Counted from the stretch's first letter, positions 31,648 through 42,540 are shown. The stretch is 44,911 nt of DNA from Williamwhitmania taraxaci (GCF_900096565.1 NZ_FMYP01000032.1:1-44911), one strand, 5' to 3'. Program-made: numbers and translations. The notes: a model not told the origin generated them from the letters alone.

Positions 31648-33024
31648 TTACTTATACCATTTATGGTTGGTTATCATCAGGGCTTCTTGAACAGTTATGC
31701 GCCTACCGTTATTATAGGCGGCAACAAAGGCATCATCAATAGGCGTTGATGTCCAAAGTTGGCTACGGTGATCGCGGGCATCCTTATAAACGTAGAAGGA
31801 ACCTACCGAATACTTATACCAGCCTTCGTGCTGCTCGGTTCTAACCTCCTCTTGAAGTTTGAACTTTTTAAAATATTGTTTGATGTTTACGAGTTTATGT
31901 CCGGCGGCAATCTGCACCCGATAGTAAACGCCCTTCTCTGGTTCGAGAGTATAGGAAAGAGTAGAAGCATTAGTTGGACCAACGGTTCCGTTGCGTTGCT
32001 TCTCCATGTCAGCCATCTTATCGGCACCCACATATTTCACAGGAATATCAATACCTCCTGCTGCATCGGGAGTATAACTGCTAAAGGCATCTTGGCCTTC
32101 GGTGGAAACCAGAGTGGATTTAACTAAACCTTCTAACTGCTGCGAGTCAAGTTTCTTAAGGTCTGTGCCCTTTTGAACGATATCTATAACCTGCGTTGTT
32201 TCATTCTGAATAAAGGAGAATGTTCCCTTTAGGGCCATATCTTTAGGACCAATCCCATCCTCTGGAATAAGTCGATAGGTAACCACAAAGGTTTGTTCGG
32301 CAGGAAGGTTCATCCACAGAAATTTCACTTTCTGATCCTTGAAGGTAAAGATGCCATCCTTTGCATCTACCACTTCGGCCCTAAAACCTTCGGGCACAAC
32401 TTCCTCAATTTTGGCGAACTTATCGGTAGCACCCTTGGAAACGAGCACATTCACCAAGTAATCGTTACTATTTCCTTCGAGATATGGGTCTTGGCGTATA
32501 GCCTTTACGCTACCAGCACCATATGCCATAAGCTTAGAGGTAGCCATTTGTTGAAACTCATTGATATCGACAAGCAAGGTTGGATCCATTGCGGGATTAG
32601 TAATAATCGCCAACTGCTGATCGATTACCGCCACCTCTTTACGCTCATTATCTTCAATGTATGAGAATTTACCACCTAGCTTAAAGCTCCCTGTGAGCCT
32701 ATCGTTTACCCTAACTTTATACTTAATGGTAATGGTAGATTCAACAGGTAACCGCAACCAAACGAAACGAACCTTTTGATCGCGGAAGGAAAATTCACCA
32801 TTAGAGGTTTCTACGGCCTGAGCAGAAAGGCCAGCAGGAAGATCTTGCTGAAATCGAGCAAAACTGCTGATATCGCCCTTGTCGAGAGTGACTTCGACCT
32901 CAAACTCTTTGCCCGCATTAACTTCTTTGGGGGCAACCATGTTCAAACCGACACTCCCTGAGAATAGTATATTCAGCAGGAAGAATCCTAACATGTTGAA
33001 AAGAAGCATAATAGATTTTATCAT
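31648..33024 (-). CDS. Exported protein with two homologous Ig/DUF11-like repeats and a C-terminal SPOR-like domain
   Basis: 458 aa with an N-terminal signal or anchor segment (MIKSIMLLFNMLGFFLLNILFS). Two homologous modules, ~residues 28-150 and ~175-300, each contain an F-A-x-[FI]-x-x-x-[LV]-P-x-G-[LF] motif, then F-x-[FD]-K/R-DQKV and an aromatic-Leu-P strand (FARFQQDLPAGLS / FAKIEEVVPEGFR; RDQKVRFVWLRLP / KDQKVKFLWMNLP). The C-terminal ~90 residues begin YYRVQIAAGHKLVNIKQYF and match a SPOR-like peptidoglycan-binding fold. It lies 11 bp upstream of the barrel protein, suggesting one envelope complex. I do not recognise a named gene. Confidence 0.75.
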   Translation of the reverse strand: MIKSIMLLFNMLGFFLLNILFSGSVGLNMVAPKEVNAGKEFEVEVTLDKGDISSFARFQQDLPAGLSAQAVETSNGEFSFRDQKVRFVWLRLPVESTITIKYKVRVNDRLTGSFKLGGKFSYIEDNERKEVAVIDQQLAIITNPAMDPTLLVDINEFQQMATSKLMAYGAGSVKAIRQDPYLEGNSNDYLVNVLVSKGATDKFAKIEEVVPEGFRAEVVDAKDGIFTFKDQKVKFLWMNLPAEQTFVVTYRLIPEDGIGPKDMALKGTFSFIQNETTQVIDIVQKGTDLKKLDSQQLEGLVKSTLVSTEGQDAFSSYTPDAAGGIDIPVKYVGADKMADMEKQRNGTVGPTNASTLSYTLEPEKGVYYRVQIAAGHKLVNIKQYFKKFKLQEEVRTEQHEGWYKYSVGSFYVYKDARDHRSQLWTSTPIDDAFVAAYNNGRRITVQEALMITNHKWYK

Positions 33025-33261
33025 ATTGCAGCCAAATGGTTAGTTGTAACCCTAAGCAAATTAATGAAAAATGTATCAAAAAAGTATGCAAATACTAAAG
33101 AAATTGCAGAATAGTAAAAAAAAGTTTAATCTGATCACTTAAATCTAAAAACAAATACTGATCTTCAGGCAATTAGTTGTTGATGGCCAGTAATACAAAT
33201 ATTGCCTATTTTGCAGAAAGCCAATCGGTTTTAAGTAAAAAGCCGCAAAAAAGCCATATTC

Positions 33262-34932
33262 TTACTTATATGAGAAACTACTTCCTCCCAAAAATTCGCG
33301 AATTATTGAGGTTGGAGGAATTTCCTTGTCATCGATGGGGACAAAATACTCCAGAAATTTGAGCAGTCTTTGTGCCTCGGCATACTCCTTTACCGATGGC
33401 GGAACTTCACGTAAAACCGGATCGGCATATTGCTTTAAAACACCCAGTTCAAAAAGCAGGGATGAGTTAAACATAACATCGGCCTCCTCTTGAAATGGGA
33501 AGATGTATTTATCTTCGCCCCTACGCACACTCTCCCAACGGCTAATGGTATCTAATGCAGAATAATTCCGATAGCGGAAATCGCGAATAATACGCCTTAT
33601 CAAACGATTATCTGTGGTAGGGATACGATTATGTCCATCCACCGAAAGGCTGGTTAGGGCCGAAACGTAAACCTTAAACTTTTTGTCGGCATCCACCAAG
33701 TGAGTAAGAAGTGGATTAAGTGCATGAATACCCTCTATCAGAAGTATGGTTTTATCCGTAATAAGCAACTTTGTTCCATCATAAAACCGCTTCCCATGCT
33801 CAAAGCTAAACTTGGGAAGTTCAATTTCCTTACCAGAAAATAGAGAGAGAAGATCCTGATTGAAAGCCTCAATATCTAAGGAGTATATTGATTCAAAATC
33901 GAATTGACCATTCTCATCCAAGGGGGTTTTATCCCTATCTACAAAGTAGTTGTCGAGCGACAAGGTAACCGGTGTAAGACCGGCAACCTTAAGTTGAATA
34001 GCCAACTTCTTTGCAAAAGTTGTTTTCCCCGATGAGGATGGGCCCGAGATGAGAACCATGCTTACCGTATCCCTGTGTTTGCGTATTTCATCGGCTATTT
34101 GCCCAACCTTCTTCTCCTGTAAGGCCTCTCCAATCTTTATAAGTTCATCGCCGTTGCCGTCGAGCACCATTTGGTTAATTGATCCAATGGAGCTAACACC
34201 CAAGATTTCGACCCATGCCTTATACTCTCGGAAGATATCGAACATTTTATCCTGCAGAATAAGGTCTTCCATCTCCGATGGGTTACTTCGCTTAGGAACC
34301 ATCAGCAGTAGGCCGTCGTAGTATTTAACAAGATCAAACTTTTTTAAATATCCAGAGGAGGGCACCATGCAACCATAGAAATAATCCATACGGTCATCGA
34401 GGCGATAAACCGTTGTATATAAACGAGGTCGTGTTTTCAACAACATCGATTTTTCCGCGTATCCTTGATTGTCGAAGTATTTAATAACTTCGGTAGTAGC
34501 CATTTTTTCGCTGGTAAACGGAATGTCGCGGGCAATAATTTCGCGCATCCTATCTCCTAGCGTAAAGGCTAAGGAAAGCGGGATGCTTCCCTCAAAGCCC
34601 TCAATTTCGCAGTAGAATCCTTTCGATACAGAATGTTCTACCGATAAGCGCTTGCCCGGCAAAACATCGCGAACCGCTTTTTCCAAGACAAAAAAGAGCG
34701 ATCGCTGATACATCCGCATTCCTGCAGGTGAAGACAAATCGAAAAAGAGTATTTGCTTGGGGCTAAACACATGATAGTCCAACTCCCTAACCTCATTGTT
34801 GACCAGTGCACCAAAAATTGGATTTGCTAACGATATATTTTGATCCTTAGCAATTTCCAATAGGGTTACACCCATCGGATAGTGCTTCTTGGAATTGTTG
34901 TTTTCACAAATTATCTCGACCAACTTTGCCAT
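33262..34932 (-). CDS. Nucleoside kinase with TGS and ThrRS-like N-terminal domains (uridine kinase family)
   Basis: 556 aa from ATG 34932 (MAKLVEIIC); a four-codon longer start at 34944 is less likely. Order: TGS domain (~residues 1-62), a threonyl-tRNA synthetase second-additional-like domain (~65-240, HSVSKGFYCEIEG and REIIARDIPF), then a phosphoribulokinase/uridine kinase domain with P-loop SGPSSSGKTTFA (~296-307), SLDNYFVDRDKTP (~330) and RIIRDFRYRN (~450). This combination is widespread in Bacteroidota and Thermotogae; it is predicted to phosphorylate uridine/cytidine, but the tRNA-synthetase-like part suggests regulation by RNA or amino acids. Confidence 0.9.
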   Translation of the reverse strand: MAKLVEIICENNNSKKHYPMGVTLLEIAKDQNISLANPIFGALVNNEVRELDYHVFSPKQILFFDLSSPAGMRMYQRSLFFVLEKAVRDVLPGKRLSVEHSVSKGFYCEIEGFEGSIPLSLAFTLGDRMREIIARDIPFTSEKMATTEVIKYFDNQGYAEKSMLLKTRPRLYTTVYRLDDRMDYFYGCMVPSSGYLKKFDLVKYYDGLLLMVPKRSNPSEMEDLILQDKMFDIFREYKAWVEILGVSSIGSINQMVLDGNGDELIKIGEALQEKKVGQIADEIRKHRDTVSMVLISGPSSSGKTTFAKKLAIQLKVAGLTPVTLSLDNYFVDRDKTPLDENGQFDFESIYSLDIEAFNQDLLSLFSGKEIELPKFSFEHGKRFYDGTKLLITDKTILLIEGIHALNPLLTHLVDADKKFKVYVSALTSLSVDGHNRIPTTDNRLIRRIIRDFRYRNYSALDTISRWESVRRGEDKYIFPFQEEADVMFNSSLLFELGVLKQYADPVLREVPPSVKEYAEAQRLLKFLEYFVPIDDKEIPPTSIIREFLGGSSFSYK

Positions 34933-35017
34933 ACTAATCCACATTTACTAACTAGATAGCAAAGATAGGAACCCAATTCAATTTGTAATCGAAAATGAGT
35001 ATTTGTTTGAAAACTTA

Positions 35018-37870
35018 CTAGCGAGATAGGTAATCCTTGAGAAAATGAGCAGTATAGCTATCCGTATTATGGATTATATCTTCGGGAGTGCCCGCACAGA
35101 GTAATTCGCCACCACCTGCGCCTCCCTCCTTACCCATATCAATAATATGATCGGCCATCTTGATGACGTCGAGATTATGCTCAATTACAATTACAGTATT
35201 TCCCTTATCCACCAAGCGGTTAAGTACATCCATCAATACTCTTACATCCTCAAAGTGCAACCCAGTGGTAGGTTCATCGAGAATATACAACGTTTTTCCG
35301 GTATCGCGTCGAGCAAGTTCTGCAGCCAACTTAACGCGCTGCGATTCCCCCCCCGAGAGGGTTGTAGAGGGTTGCCCCAACGTAATATAACCTAAGCCAA
35401 CCTCCTGTATGGTTTTTAACTTTTGGTAAATTGCCGGCATAGGTTCAAAAAACTCCACCGCAGTATTAATGGTCATGTCTAGCACATCCGAGATGGATTT
35501 ACCTCGATACTTAACCTCTAAAGTCTCCCTGTTGTAACGCCTGCCTCGACAAACCTTGCACTCCACATATACATCGGGAAGGAAATTCATTTCAATAGTT
35601 TGAACCCCGGCACCTCCACACTCCTCGCAACGGCCACCCTTAACGTTGAAGCTGAATCGACCTGCCTTATATCCGCGAATCTTTGCCTCCGGCGTCATCT
35701 CGAAAAGTTTTCGGATATCGGAAAACACACCTGTATAAGTGGACGGATTTGACCGTGGTGTGCGTCCAAGAGGCGACTGGTTCACTTCAATAACCTTATC
35801 GATATCTTTGATACCCTCAATAGATTTATAGGGAAGCGGCTCCTTATGTGATCTATAAAAGTGCTTGGATAATATGGGCTGAAGCGTTTCATTTATTAGC
35901 GACGACTTGCCGCTACCAGAGACCCCCGTAACGCAAATTAACTTGCCAAGGGGTATTTCGACTGAGACATTCCTGAGGTTGTGGCCAGTAGCACCGTTAA
36001 GATGAATAGATTTTCCATTCCCCGCCCTACGTTCCAAGGGAATTGGAATTTTTAGCTTCCGGTTTAGGTAGTGTGCAGTTAGCGAATCTGATTTAAGAAT
36101 CTCCTCAGGAGTTCCTTGAGCAACAATCAGCCCCCCACGCCTACCCGCATGAGGACCAAGATCCACTACATAATCGGCAGCCAGTATCATGTCTTCGTCG
36201 TGCTCCACAACAATTACTGAGTTTCCTGCATCCCGCAACTGTTTAAGGGAATGTATAAGCTTATGATTGTCGCGTTGGTGCAATCCAATGCTAGGCTCAT
36301 CGAGAATATAAAGAACGTTTACCAGCTGCGAACCAATTTGGGTTGCCAGACGTATTCGTTGGCTCTCGCCACCCGACAAGCTTTGGGCACTCCTGTTCAG
36401 CGCAAGGTAACTTAACCCTACATCGAGCAAGAACCTTAGTCGTTCACGTATTTCCTTGATAATTTCCTTAGCAATGGCCAACTGTTTTACAGTTAGATCC
36501 TTCTCGACCGTTGAGAACCAATCATACAAGGCAGTAAGATCCATCTTGCTTAGTTCAGCAATATTCTTATCGACCATTCTAAAGTTGAGCACTTCTTTTT
36601 TCAACCGTGCCCCATTACAATCAGGGCAAGTGGTCAACCGAAGGTATTGCTCAGTCTCACGCTTGCTCTTAGCACTCGATTCATCGTCGTTGGGGCCAAT
36701 AATATCGAGCACTCCACCAAAATTAAGTTTGTAGGTAGTATTTACTCCTTGCACAGGCGACTTAACTCTAAGTGGTTCTTCGGAGCCATAGAGAATGATG
36801 CTAAGCGCATCCTCGGGAATATCCTCGATAGGATCGTCGAGCGTAAAGCCATGCTTTTCTGCGATGGCCTGCAGCTGCCAAAATATAAGGTTGTTCTTAT
36901 ACGGCCCCAAAGGCTTAATGCCTCCCTTTTTAATGCTAGTTTTAGGATCAGGAATTAGAGCCTCCAAATGCACTTCCGACACTGTTCCAAGTCCATTGCA
37001 ACGGGGACAAGCTCCCTGAGGGCTATTGAAGGAGAAACTGTGTGGCGCGGGCTCGTTATAGGATATTCCGGTAGTTGGACACATTAGGTGCCGGCTAAAG
37101 TAGCGCTGCTCCTTGCTGTCGATATCGAGCACGACAATGGTATTTTCTCCCAACTTCATGGCAGCCTGAACCGATTCCCGGAGCCTCTTTGTATCAGCTT
37201 CGTTTACGGGAAATTTATCTATTAATAGTTCAATAAAGTGAACCTTGTAGCGGTCGAGCTTCATAGCCGAGCGCATTTCAACAACTTCACCATCGATCCT
37301 TACGTGCAAAAAACCCTTACGGCGCAGTTGCTCGAAAAGTTCTTTGTAGTGGCCCTTCCTGCCTTTAACCAATGGGGCTAAAATCGCCACTCGTTTCCCA
37401 GCAAACTTTTCTTGTATTAGGGCGATAATCTGATCGTCGGAATATTTTACCATGGCCTCGCCTGTTTCGTAAGAGTAGGCAATGGAGGCACGGGCATAAA
37501 GCAACCGAAGAAAATCGTAAATATCAGTGATAGTCCCAACTGTTGAGCGGGGATTTTTATTGGTAGTTTTTTGCTCTATGGCAATTACAGGACTCAGACC
37601 AGTAATCTTATCCACATCGGGACGTTCCATACTGCCTAAGAATTGGCGGGCATAGGCCGAAAATGTCTCAAAATAACGACGCTGGCCTTCGGCATAAATA
37701 GTATCGAAAGCCAATGAAGATTTTCCGCTGCCGCTTAAGCCGGTAATTACCGTAAGCTTATTGCGCGGAATGGTTACATCAATGTTCTTTAGGTTGTGCT
37801 CGCGGGCCCCGAATACGCTAATATATTCCTCTTCGGTGAAAACAACCTCAATCGGTTCATTACTTTTCAA
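35018..37870 (-). CDS. uvrA: Excinuclease ABC subunit A
   Basis: Damage-recognition ATPase of nucleotide excision repair. 950 aa with two ABC ATPase modules: Walker [13 protein letters not shown] (~residue 44) and [10 protein letters not shown] (~residue 647), signatures [12 protein letters not shown] (~residue 495) and [12 protein letters not shown] (~residue 840). The C-terminal zinc finger has CEECGGAGV...[10 protein letters not shown] (~745-775). The first zinc module reads LMCPTTGIS...CPRCNGLG, with the second Cys of the usual CxxC replaced by Thr. It starts 21 bp after the lytic transglycosylase gene ends, so the two may be co-transcribed. Confidence 0.97.
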   Translation of the reverse strand: MKSNEPIEVVFTEEEYISVFGAREHNLKNIDVTIPRNKLTVITGLSGSGKSSLAFDTIYAEGQRRYFETFSAYARQFLGSMERPDVDKITGLSPVIAIEQKTTNKNPRSTVGTITDIYDFLRLLYARASIAYSYETGEAMVKYSDDQIIALIQEKFAGKRVAILAPLVKGRKGHYKELFEQLRRKGFLHVRIDGEVVEMRSAMKLDRYKVHFIELLIDKFPVNEADTKRLRESVQAAMKLGENTIVVLDIDSKEQRYFSRHLMCPTTGISYNEPAPHSFSFNSPQGACPRCNGLGTVSEVHLEALIPDPKTSIKKGGIKPLGPYKNNLIFWQLQAIAEKHGFTLDDPIEDIPEDALSIILYGSEEPLRVKSPVQGVNTTYKLNFGGVLDIIGPNDDESSAKSKRETEQYLRLTTCPDCNGARLKKEVLNFRMVDKNIAELSKMDLTALYDWFSTVEKDLTVKQLAIAKEIIKEIRERLRFLLDVGLSYLALNRSAQSLSGGESQRIRLATQIGSQLVNVLYILDEPSIGLHQRDNHKLIHSLKQLRDAGNSVIVVEHDEDMILAADYVVDLGPHAGRRGGLIVAQGTPEEILKSDSLTAHYLNRKLKIPIPLERRAGNGKSIHLNGATGHNLRNVSVEIPLGKLICVTGVSGSGKSSLINETLQPILSKHFYRSHKEPLPYKSIEGIKDIDKVIEVNQSPLGRTPRSNPSTYTGVFSDIRKLFEMTPEAKIRGYKAGRFSFNVKGGRCEECGGAGVQTIEMNFLPDVYVECKVCRGRRYNRETLEVKYRGKSISDVLDMTINTAVEFFEPMPAIYQKLKTIQEVGLGYITLGQPSTTLSGGESQRVKLAAELARRDTGKTLYILDEPTTGLHFEDVRVLMDVLNRLVDKGNTVIVIEHNLDVIKMADHIIDMGKEGGAGGGELLCAGTPEDIIHNTDSYTAHFLKDYLSR

Positions 37871-37890
37871 TTTTCGAATATATTTTTGCG

Positions 37891-38832
37891 TTAATTATTC
37901 TTGATGTATGCTTCCGTCCTAAATCCGTCTATCGGAATTTTAATAGTGTATTTTTTCTTCATTGGGTTGTTGAGAGAGGCCTCACGGAGCCATGGATTAA
38001 AATACTTAATCATCTTATAGCTGGTACCCATTTGGGCTGCAAAGTCTGAAATCCGGGTAATGGAACTATCTACCTCAACCTCCCGGAACCTTAGCGCCGG
38101 ATAGTAATCGGATTGAGTCAAATCGAACCCATAGTGTGCTGGGGTTTGAAAGATAAGTTTGAGTGCCAAAATCCTAAACATATAGCGTCCGGTCTCCTCC
38201 CCAAGAAGCAAATCATAATAATTATACCGATCCTGCCGTGTAGCCTGTTTCAACAAACCGGTTCGTCCAATATTATAGGAAGCAGCAGCCATTGTCCAAT
38301 TGCCATAGGTTGCATATGACCTTTTCAAATAGTTGCAGGCTACGAGTGTTGCCTTTTCAACATTATAACGCTCATCGACTTCAGGACTAACCTCAAGTCC
38401 CTCTTCCTTGGCTGTTGCTTCAAGAATCTGCCACATGCCCACAGCCTTTGCAGGCGAAATGAGCTGCTGCAATCCACTTTCGGCTAATGCCAAATACTTA
38501 AAATCGTCGGGTACTCCCTCGCGTTTGAGAATGGGTTCAATTACCGGAAAATAACGAGTAGATAGTTTTAAAAGATAGATCGTCTGCGAGTGCCAGTAAG
38601 AGTTCACCAACATCTCTCGATCGAGGCTCTCCTTGGTGTCGAAATTTTCCAATGGGACTCTCTCATTAGCAAAATAAAGGGAATCGGGTAACCCAACTGC
38701 CTCTATACTTTGAAAAGAGGCTCCAATCTCCCGCACAATACTCTTACCATCTTCGGAAAAACTAAGAAACATTCCAGCGATGAGGCAGCAAGAAAGAACT
38801 AGGCCAGCAATCAAAACTATTTTTTTAAGCAT
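37891..38832 (-). CDS. Membrane-anchored lytic murein transglycosylase (MltD-like SLT domain)
   Basis: Cleaves peptidoglycan glycan strands to 1,6-anhydro products. From ATG 38832 ([16 protein letters not shown]) the 313-aa protein has a hydrophobic N-terminal segment with a possible lipobox. The SLT domain covers ~residues 80-215: catalytic Glu in [13 protein letters not shown], then [20 protein letters not shown] and [15 protein letters not shown]. The last ~55 residues resemble a single LysM-like module ([22 protein letters not shown]). A longer frame to 38856 adds eight residues. Confidence 0.9.
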   Translation of the reverse strand: MLKKIVLIAGLVLSCCLIAGMFLSFSEDGKSIVREIGASFQSIEAVGLPDSLYFANERVPLENFDTKESLDREMLVNSYWHSQTIYLLKLSTRYFPVIEPILKREGVPDDFKYLALAESGLQQLISPAKAVGMWQILEATAKEEGLEVSPEVDERYNVEKATLVACNYLKRSYATYGNWTMAAASYNIGRTGLLKQATRQDRYNYYDLLLGEETGRYMFRILALKLIFQTPAHYGFDLTQSDYYPALRFREVEVDSSITRISDFAAQMGTSYKMIKYFNPWLREASLNNPMKKKYTIKIPIDGFRTEAYIKNN

Positions 38833-39040
38833 ATCTCCCAAAATTACTACTGTCAAACACCATCAAACATGATTTGTTTGGTAGAAAAACAATTGCGCAA
38901 GTTAGCAAAAAGAAGAGAAATAGCGTTTATTCTTCGCTATGGCTTAAAGGAGAATGGCTTAATCCACACTATTTAATTCCGATTACTTTAGCACACCATT
39001 AAAAGTAAAGCAAGAATATAAACTGCGAGGCTCATAATGA

Positions 39041-39064
39041 AAAACCCTGCCATTGTTGGCAGGG
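39041..39064 (-). terminator. Intrinsic terminator after the aminotransferase gene
   Basis: On the minus strand CCCTGCC pairs with GGCAGGG (39058-39064 with 39045-39051), 6-nt loop, followed by TTTTTCATT; 21 bp after the stop. Confidence 0.85.
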
Positions 39065-39084
39065 TGGTGGTGTTAGAAGTGAAA

Positions 39085-40197
39085 TTATCGTGCGGGTATG
39101 GCATCGAAATAGCTAACCAACTCGGCGTGTGGTACCGAAATACATATTCGGGCATACTTGCTGGCGTATTCCTTCTTCGATTTTGTAAAAAAACTTAGGG
39201 AAACGGAACCAATATAGTATTTCAATAACTCCTGCTCGCTCATGTTTACTATGGCAAAAATACCTACGGGAGTGCTTCCGTTGTAAAATTCCTCAGCCAA
39301 AAAGCCCTTACTACGCAAGTATTCAACGTTCTTCTTAACATCGGCGATAGTAATGGCTTTAAACTGTGCAACTGCCTTCCGGCCCACCTCTGTAGTTATC
39401 AGTTTCAATACTAACGCCTGGCTAAAAGCATTTATTCCATTAGTGGCATACATCAACCGAACAGCGAGTTCGTCGTTAAACTCGGTGTTGTTGCAGTGAA
39501 CAAAACCAATACGTTGCCCGCTTAGCCCTACGCTTTTCGAGAAACTTTCAATCACAATAACGTTTGAAAGTGGAAGCAACCGCTGATAGAAGGTGTCGGT
39601 GTTATCGAAGAAAATACGGCGATATGGGCTATCGAAGAATACAATAGTACCATTATCGTTCAACATTTTTATAACCTCAAACAATTTTTCATCATCGTAT
39701 TTTTCGCCCAGTGGATTTCCCGGATCACCGATGACTACAGCACTGTTCTTCAACGAGGGGAGCATATCCGCTAAATCGTCGAAGCTGTTATACTCGCCCA
39801 CTTGCTTCTGCCTGATAGTAGTTATATGAAAATACGCGCCCCAGTAGTAAACCGGAAGCATAATTTTCTCCACCTCTACCGTCTGAAAAACTAGGTCGAG
39901 AGCGCTCATTCCTCCGCCAGTAAGGAAAATTTTAGCAGCATCTGATTTGCCTCCAAAGAACTCATCGTTAATAGCTTGTCGGAGATCGAGCCGACCTTGG
40001 GCTGGTGGATACGTTTGAAGTTCCGCGCTATTAAACTCGATTAGTTTAACCACCTCCGAAAGATCAATATTAACCACAGAAGGCACACCTCTATTAAGTA
40101 GTAGATGCTGTTTACCTGTATCCTTGCTCAACTGGCGCAATTTTTCCCCAATACTTACAATGGCAGAAAGCTTGGCCCCACTCTTATTTATCTTCAT
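39085..40197 (-). CDS. PLP-dependent aminotransferase, class I/II fold
   Basis: 370-aa fold-type I enzyme. The PLP lysine is in ESFSKSVGLSGQRIGF (~residue 221), with GDPGNPLGEKYD (~160, the N-P substrate carboxylate/PLP site), FFDSPYRRIFF (~193) and GGGMSALDL (~93). The substrate amino acid is not readable; the group includes aspartate/aromatic aminotransferases and related lyases. It is monocistronic with its own terminator. Confidence 0.85.
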   Translation of the reverse strand: MKINKSGAKLSAIVSIGEKLRQLSKDTGKQHLLLNRGVPSVVNIDLSEVVKLIEFNSAELQTYPPAQGRLDLRQAINDEFFGGKSDAAKIFLTGGGMSALDLVFQTVEVEKIMLPVYYWGAYFHITTIRQKQVGEYNSFDDLADMLPSLKNSAVVIGDPGNPLGEKYDDEKLFEVIKMLNDNGTIVFFDSPYRRIFFDNTDTFYQRLLPLSNVIVIESFSKSVGLSGQRIGFVHCNNTEFNDELAVRLMYATNGINAFSQALVLKLITTEVGRKAVAQFKAITIADVKKNVEYLRSKGFLAEEFYNGSTPVGIFAIVNMSEQELLKYYIGSVSLSFFTKSKKEYASKYARICISVPHAELVSYFDAIPAR

Positions 40198-40527
40198 TTC
40201 TTTTTTCTTTTAAATCAGTAGGCCAAAGTTCGCTGTTTTTTCTTAATCACCAACAAAACCAATCTTGAAGAATTACGACTCTCGAACCACAATACATGAC
40301 TCTCGCTTATCTTCTAATTAGTATTCGTTTTTTTGGGGAAAAAGAAAAAAATTTAACAACTTGATTAAAAAGATGTTATCGCAATAACACATTGTTATTA
40401 ATCGAACTATTTTAAATATTCGTCAAAAGACACATCCCGAATGGACTGAACAATTAAACCTTATTCTATTTTTTGAGTTTATTATACCAACCCTATAGAC
40501 TTACTATATTATAAAAATTCAAACAAT
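40198..40527. promoter_or_regulatory. 330-bp divergent intergenic region between aminotransferase and yceI-like genes
   Basis: Very AT-rich, especially 40321-40510, as expected for two divergent promoters. I found no convincing -7/-33 pair, inverted repeat or RNA gene. Confidence 0.3.
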
Positions 40528-41109
40528 ATGTTGAAGAAATCACTGCTACTTGCTACCGTCTTCTGCCTTGCATTTGTCCAACTGGGAATTGGCCAAACGT
40601 CATACAATCTAAAGAGTTACAAGATTACGATTAAGGGTACTTCCAATCTCCACGATTGGAGTGCCGATGTAAAAAAGATGGGGGTTGCCTCCAACCTCAA
40701 TATTACCGAGGGATCCCTATCGGGTATTACAACGGCAATGATTGATATCGATGCCGCAACACTTGAGGCTTCGGAGGGAAGTATAATGAGCGGAAAGATG
40801 CGTTCCGCGCTTAATGCAGAGAAGTATCCCAAGATTACCTTCTCCGCGTCAAATTTATCCATTCCGGCACAGGCATCCGGCGAATTTTCCACGACTATAA
40901 TGGGGAATTTAACCATTTCCGGTACCACGCAAAAAGTTTCGCTACCGGTAAAGGTTAGAATTCTTGCTAACGGAGAGGTAGAGTTCTCCGGATCCCAAAA
41001 ATTTAAAATGACATCATTTAAAGTAACACCTCCAACCGCCATGTTTGGCGCAATGAAAACGGGCGACGAGGTGAATATTGTCTATTTAATCACCCTAAAA
41101 AAAGGGTAA
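40528..41109 (+). CDS. YceI-like periplasmic lipid-binding protein
   Basis: 193 aa with signal peptide MLKKSLLLATVFCLAFVQLGIG. The mature part is a lipocalin-like YceI beta-barrel: YKITIKGTSNLHDWSADV (~residues 31-48), MSGKMRSALNAEKYPKITFSASNL (landmarks SALNAEKYP and ITFSA, ~90-110), GNLTISGTTQKVSLPVKV (~125-142) and the C-terminal TPPTAMFGAMKTGDEV. Family members bind isoprenoid-like lipids. The outer-membrane protein gene follows 47 bp downstream. Confidence 0.9.
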   Translation: MLKKSLLLATVFCLAFVQLGIGQTSYNLKSYKITIKGTSNLHDWSADVKKMGVASNLNITEGSLSGITTAMIDIDAATLEASEGSIMSGKMRSALNAEKYPKITFSASNLSIPAQASGEFSTTIMGNLTISGTTQKVSLPVKVRILANGEVEFSGSQKFKMTSFKVTPPTAMFGAMKTGDEVNIVYLITLKKG

Positions 41110-41156
41110 CTCACAACAAGAAAATCCGAATCTTACTCATTTAATTTCAAACCACT

Positions 41157-42485
41157 ATGAAAAATACAATTTTAAAATTTGGTATTGGGATGTTCCTAAC
41201 GACCTTAACCATTGGGGCTTTTGCTCAGCGTGCTGAGATTGGTTATATCCGACCAAACGATAAACGCGGAGTTAACGTTTTTGAAACCAGCAAAACCGAT
41301 AGCGTAGCATTCAAAGGAGTTGACGTTCGTATTGGAGGTAACTTTGCTCAATCGCTCCAAAACCTTAAGCACAGCAATACTGCCGATGTAAAACTTCAAG
41401 GCACTCCTCCCGTTGATGTTAATACGCTTACACCTATTTCCAACGGTTTTAATACTGCAATGGCCAACCTAAATATTGATGTAGCGCTTGCCGATGGTAT
41501 TAGCTTAAACTTGGTTACCTACCTCTCTACCCGTCACCACAACGAGACATGGGTTAAGGGTGGTTTTATCCAATTTGAAAAGTTGCCATTCTTAAAGAAC
41601 TCAATGGTAGACAGGATTATGGAATTTACAACCATTCGTGTGGGGCATATGGAGGTAAACTACGGCGATGCTCACTTCCGCCGCAGCGATGCAGGTAACA
41701 CCTTCTTTAATCCATTTATGGAGGGTTATATATTGGATGCGTTCACTACCGAGATTGGTGGAGACATAATGTTCAGAAGCAACGGTGCCTTTCTTCTTGG
41801 TGGCGTAACCGGTGGCGAAATTAAGGGTGATGTGAACGAACCTGCTCCAATTGGAGCAACACCAGACGATAAAGCAAAGAGAAGCCCTTCGTTTATTGGA
41901 AAAATTGGTTACGACAAGCAAGTAAATGAGGACCTTCGCGTTCGCGTTTCAGCTTCAGGATACTATACAGCAAGTTCAGCCAGCAACACACTATTTTCTG
42001 GCGACCGAGCAGGTTCTCACTACTTTATGGTAATGGAGTATAACAACTCTACTTCTGCTACGTTGGCTTCAGGTCGCCTAAACCCAGGATTCTCCGATAA
42101 AGTTCTGGCAATGATGGGTAACCTTTTTGTTAAGTATGATGGCCTTGAGTTCTTTGGAACCTACGAGAATGCCAAGGGTCGTTCAAGATTTGAGGCTTCG
42201 GAAAGAAAAGTAAACCAGTTTGCTGGAGATATTCTTTACCGCTTTGGTGGCACCGAAAATTTTTATGTTGGCGGTCGTTATAATCAATTCAAAGGAGAAC
42301 TTGCAGGCCTAACGGATAAGGTTACAATTGACCGCATGGCGGCGGCAGCAGGTTGGAACATTACACCAAACATGCTAGTTAAGGCTGAGTATGTTATTCA
42401 GAAATACAAGGACTTTCCTACCACAGACATTCGCAATGGTGGCGAATTTAAAGGATTTATGATTGAGGCATCTGTTGCATTCTAA
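41157..42485 (+). CDS. Outer-membrane beta-barrel (porin-like) protein
   Basis: 442 aa with signal peptide MKNTILKFGIGMFLTTLTIGAFAQ. The mature protein has many short alternating beta strands (IGGNFAQSLQNL, RIGGEFKG..., FYVGGRYNQF) and ends in an aromatic residue after a hydrophobic strand (IEASVAF), the usual outer-membrane C-terminus. Residues ~135-175 include THVKGGFIQFEKLPF-like barrel elements and a conserved-looking GHMEVNYGDAHFRRSDAGN (~163-181). The specific family was not identified. It is the second gene after the YceI-like one, and a strong terminator follows. Confidence 0.75.
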   Translation: MKNTILKFGIGMFLTTLTIGAFAQRAEIGYIRPNDKRGVNVFETSKTDSVAFKGVDVRIGGNFAQSLQNLKHSNTADVKLQGTPPVDVNTLTPISNGFNTAMANLNIDVALADGISLNLVTYLSTRHHNETWVKGGFIQFEKLPFLKNSMVDRIMEFTTIRVGHMEVNYGDAHFRRSDAGNTFFNPFMEGYILDAFTTEIGGDIMFRSNGAFLLGGVTGGEIKGDVNEPAPIGATPDDKAKRSPSFIGKIGYDKQVNEDLRVRVSASGYYTASSASNTLFSGDRAGSHYFMVMEYNNSTSATLASGRLNPGFSDKVLAMMGNLFVKYDGLEFFGTYENAKGRSRFEASERKVNQFAGDILYRFGGTENFYVGGRYNQFKGELAGLTDKVTIDRMAAAAGWNITPNMLVKAEYVIQKYKDFPTTDIRNGGEFKGFMIEASVAF

Positions 42486-42504
42486 TCAAGCTTAAAGTAA
42501 ATAT

Positions 42505-42540
42505 AAGCCCCCGAGTTAATTTGCTCGGGGGCTTTATTTT
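42505..42540 (+). terminator. Strong intrinsic terminator after the porin-like gene
   Basis: AAGCCCCCGAG (42505-42515) and CTCGGGGGCTT (42524-42534) are perfect 11-bp arms with an 8-nt loop, followed by TATTTT; 20 bp after the stop. Confidence 0.92.
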
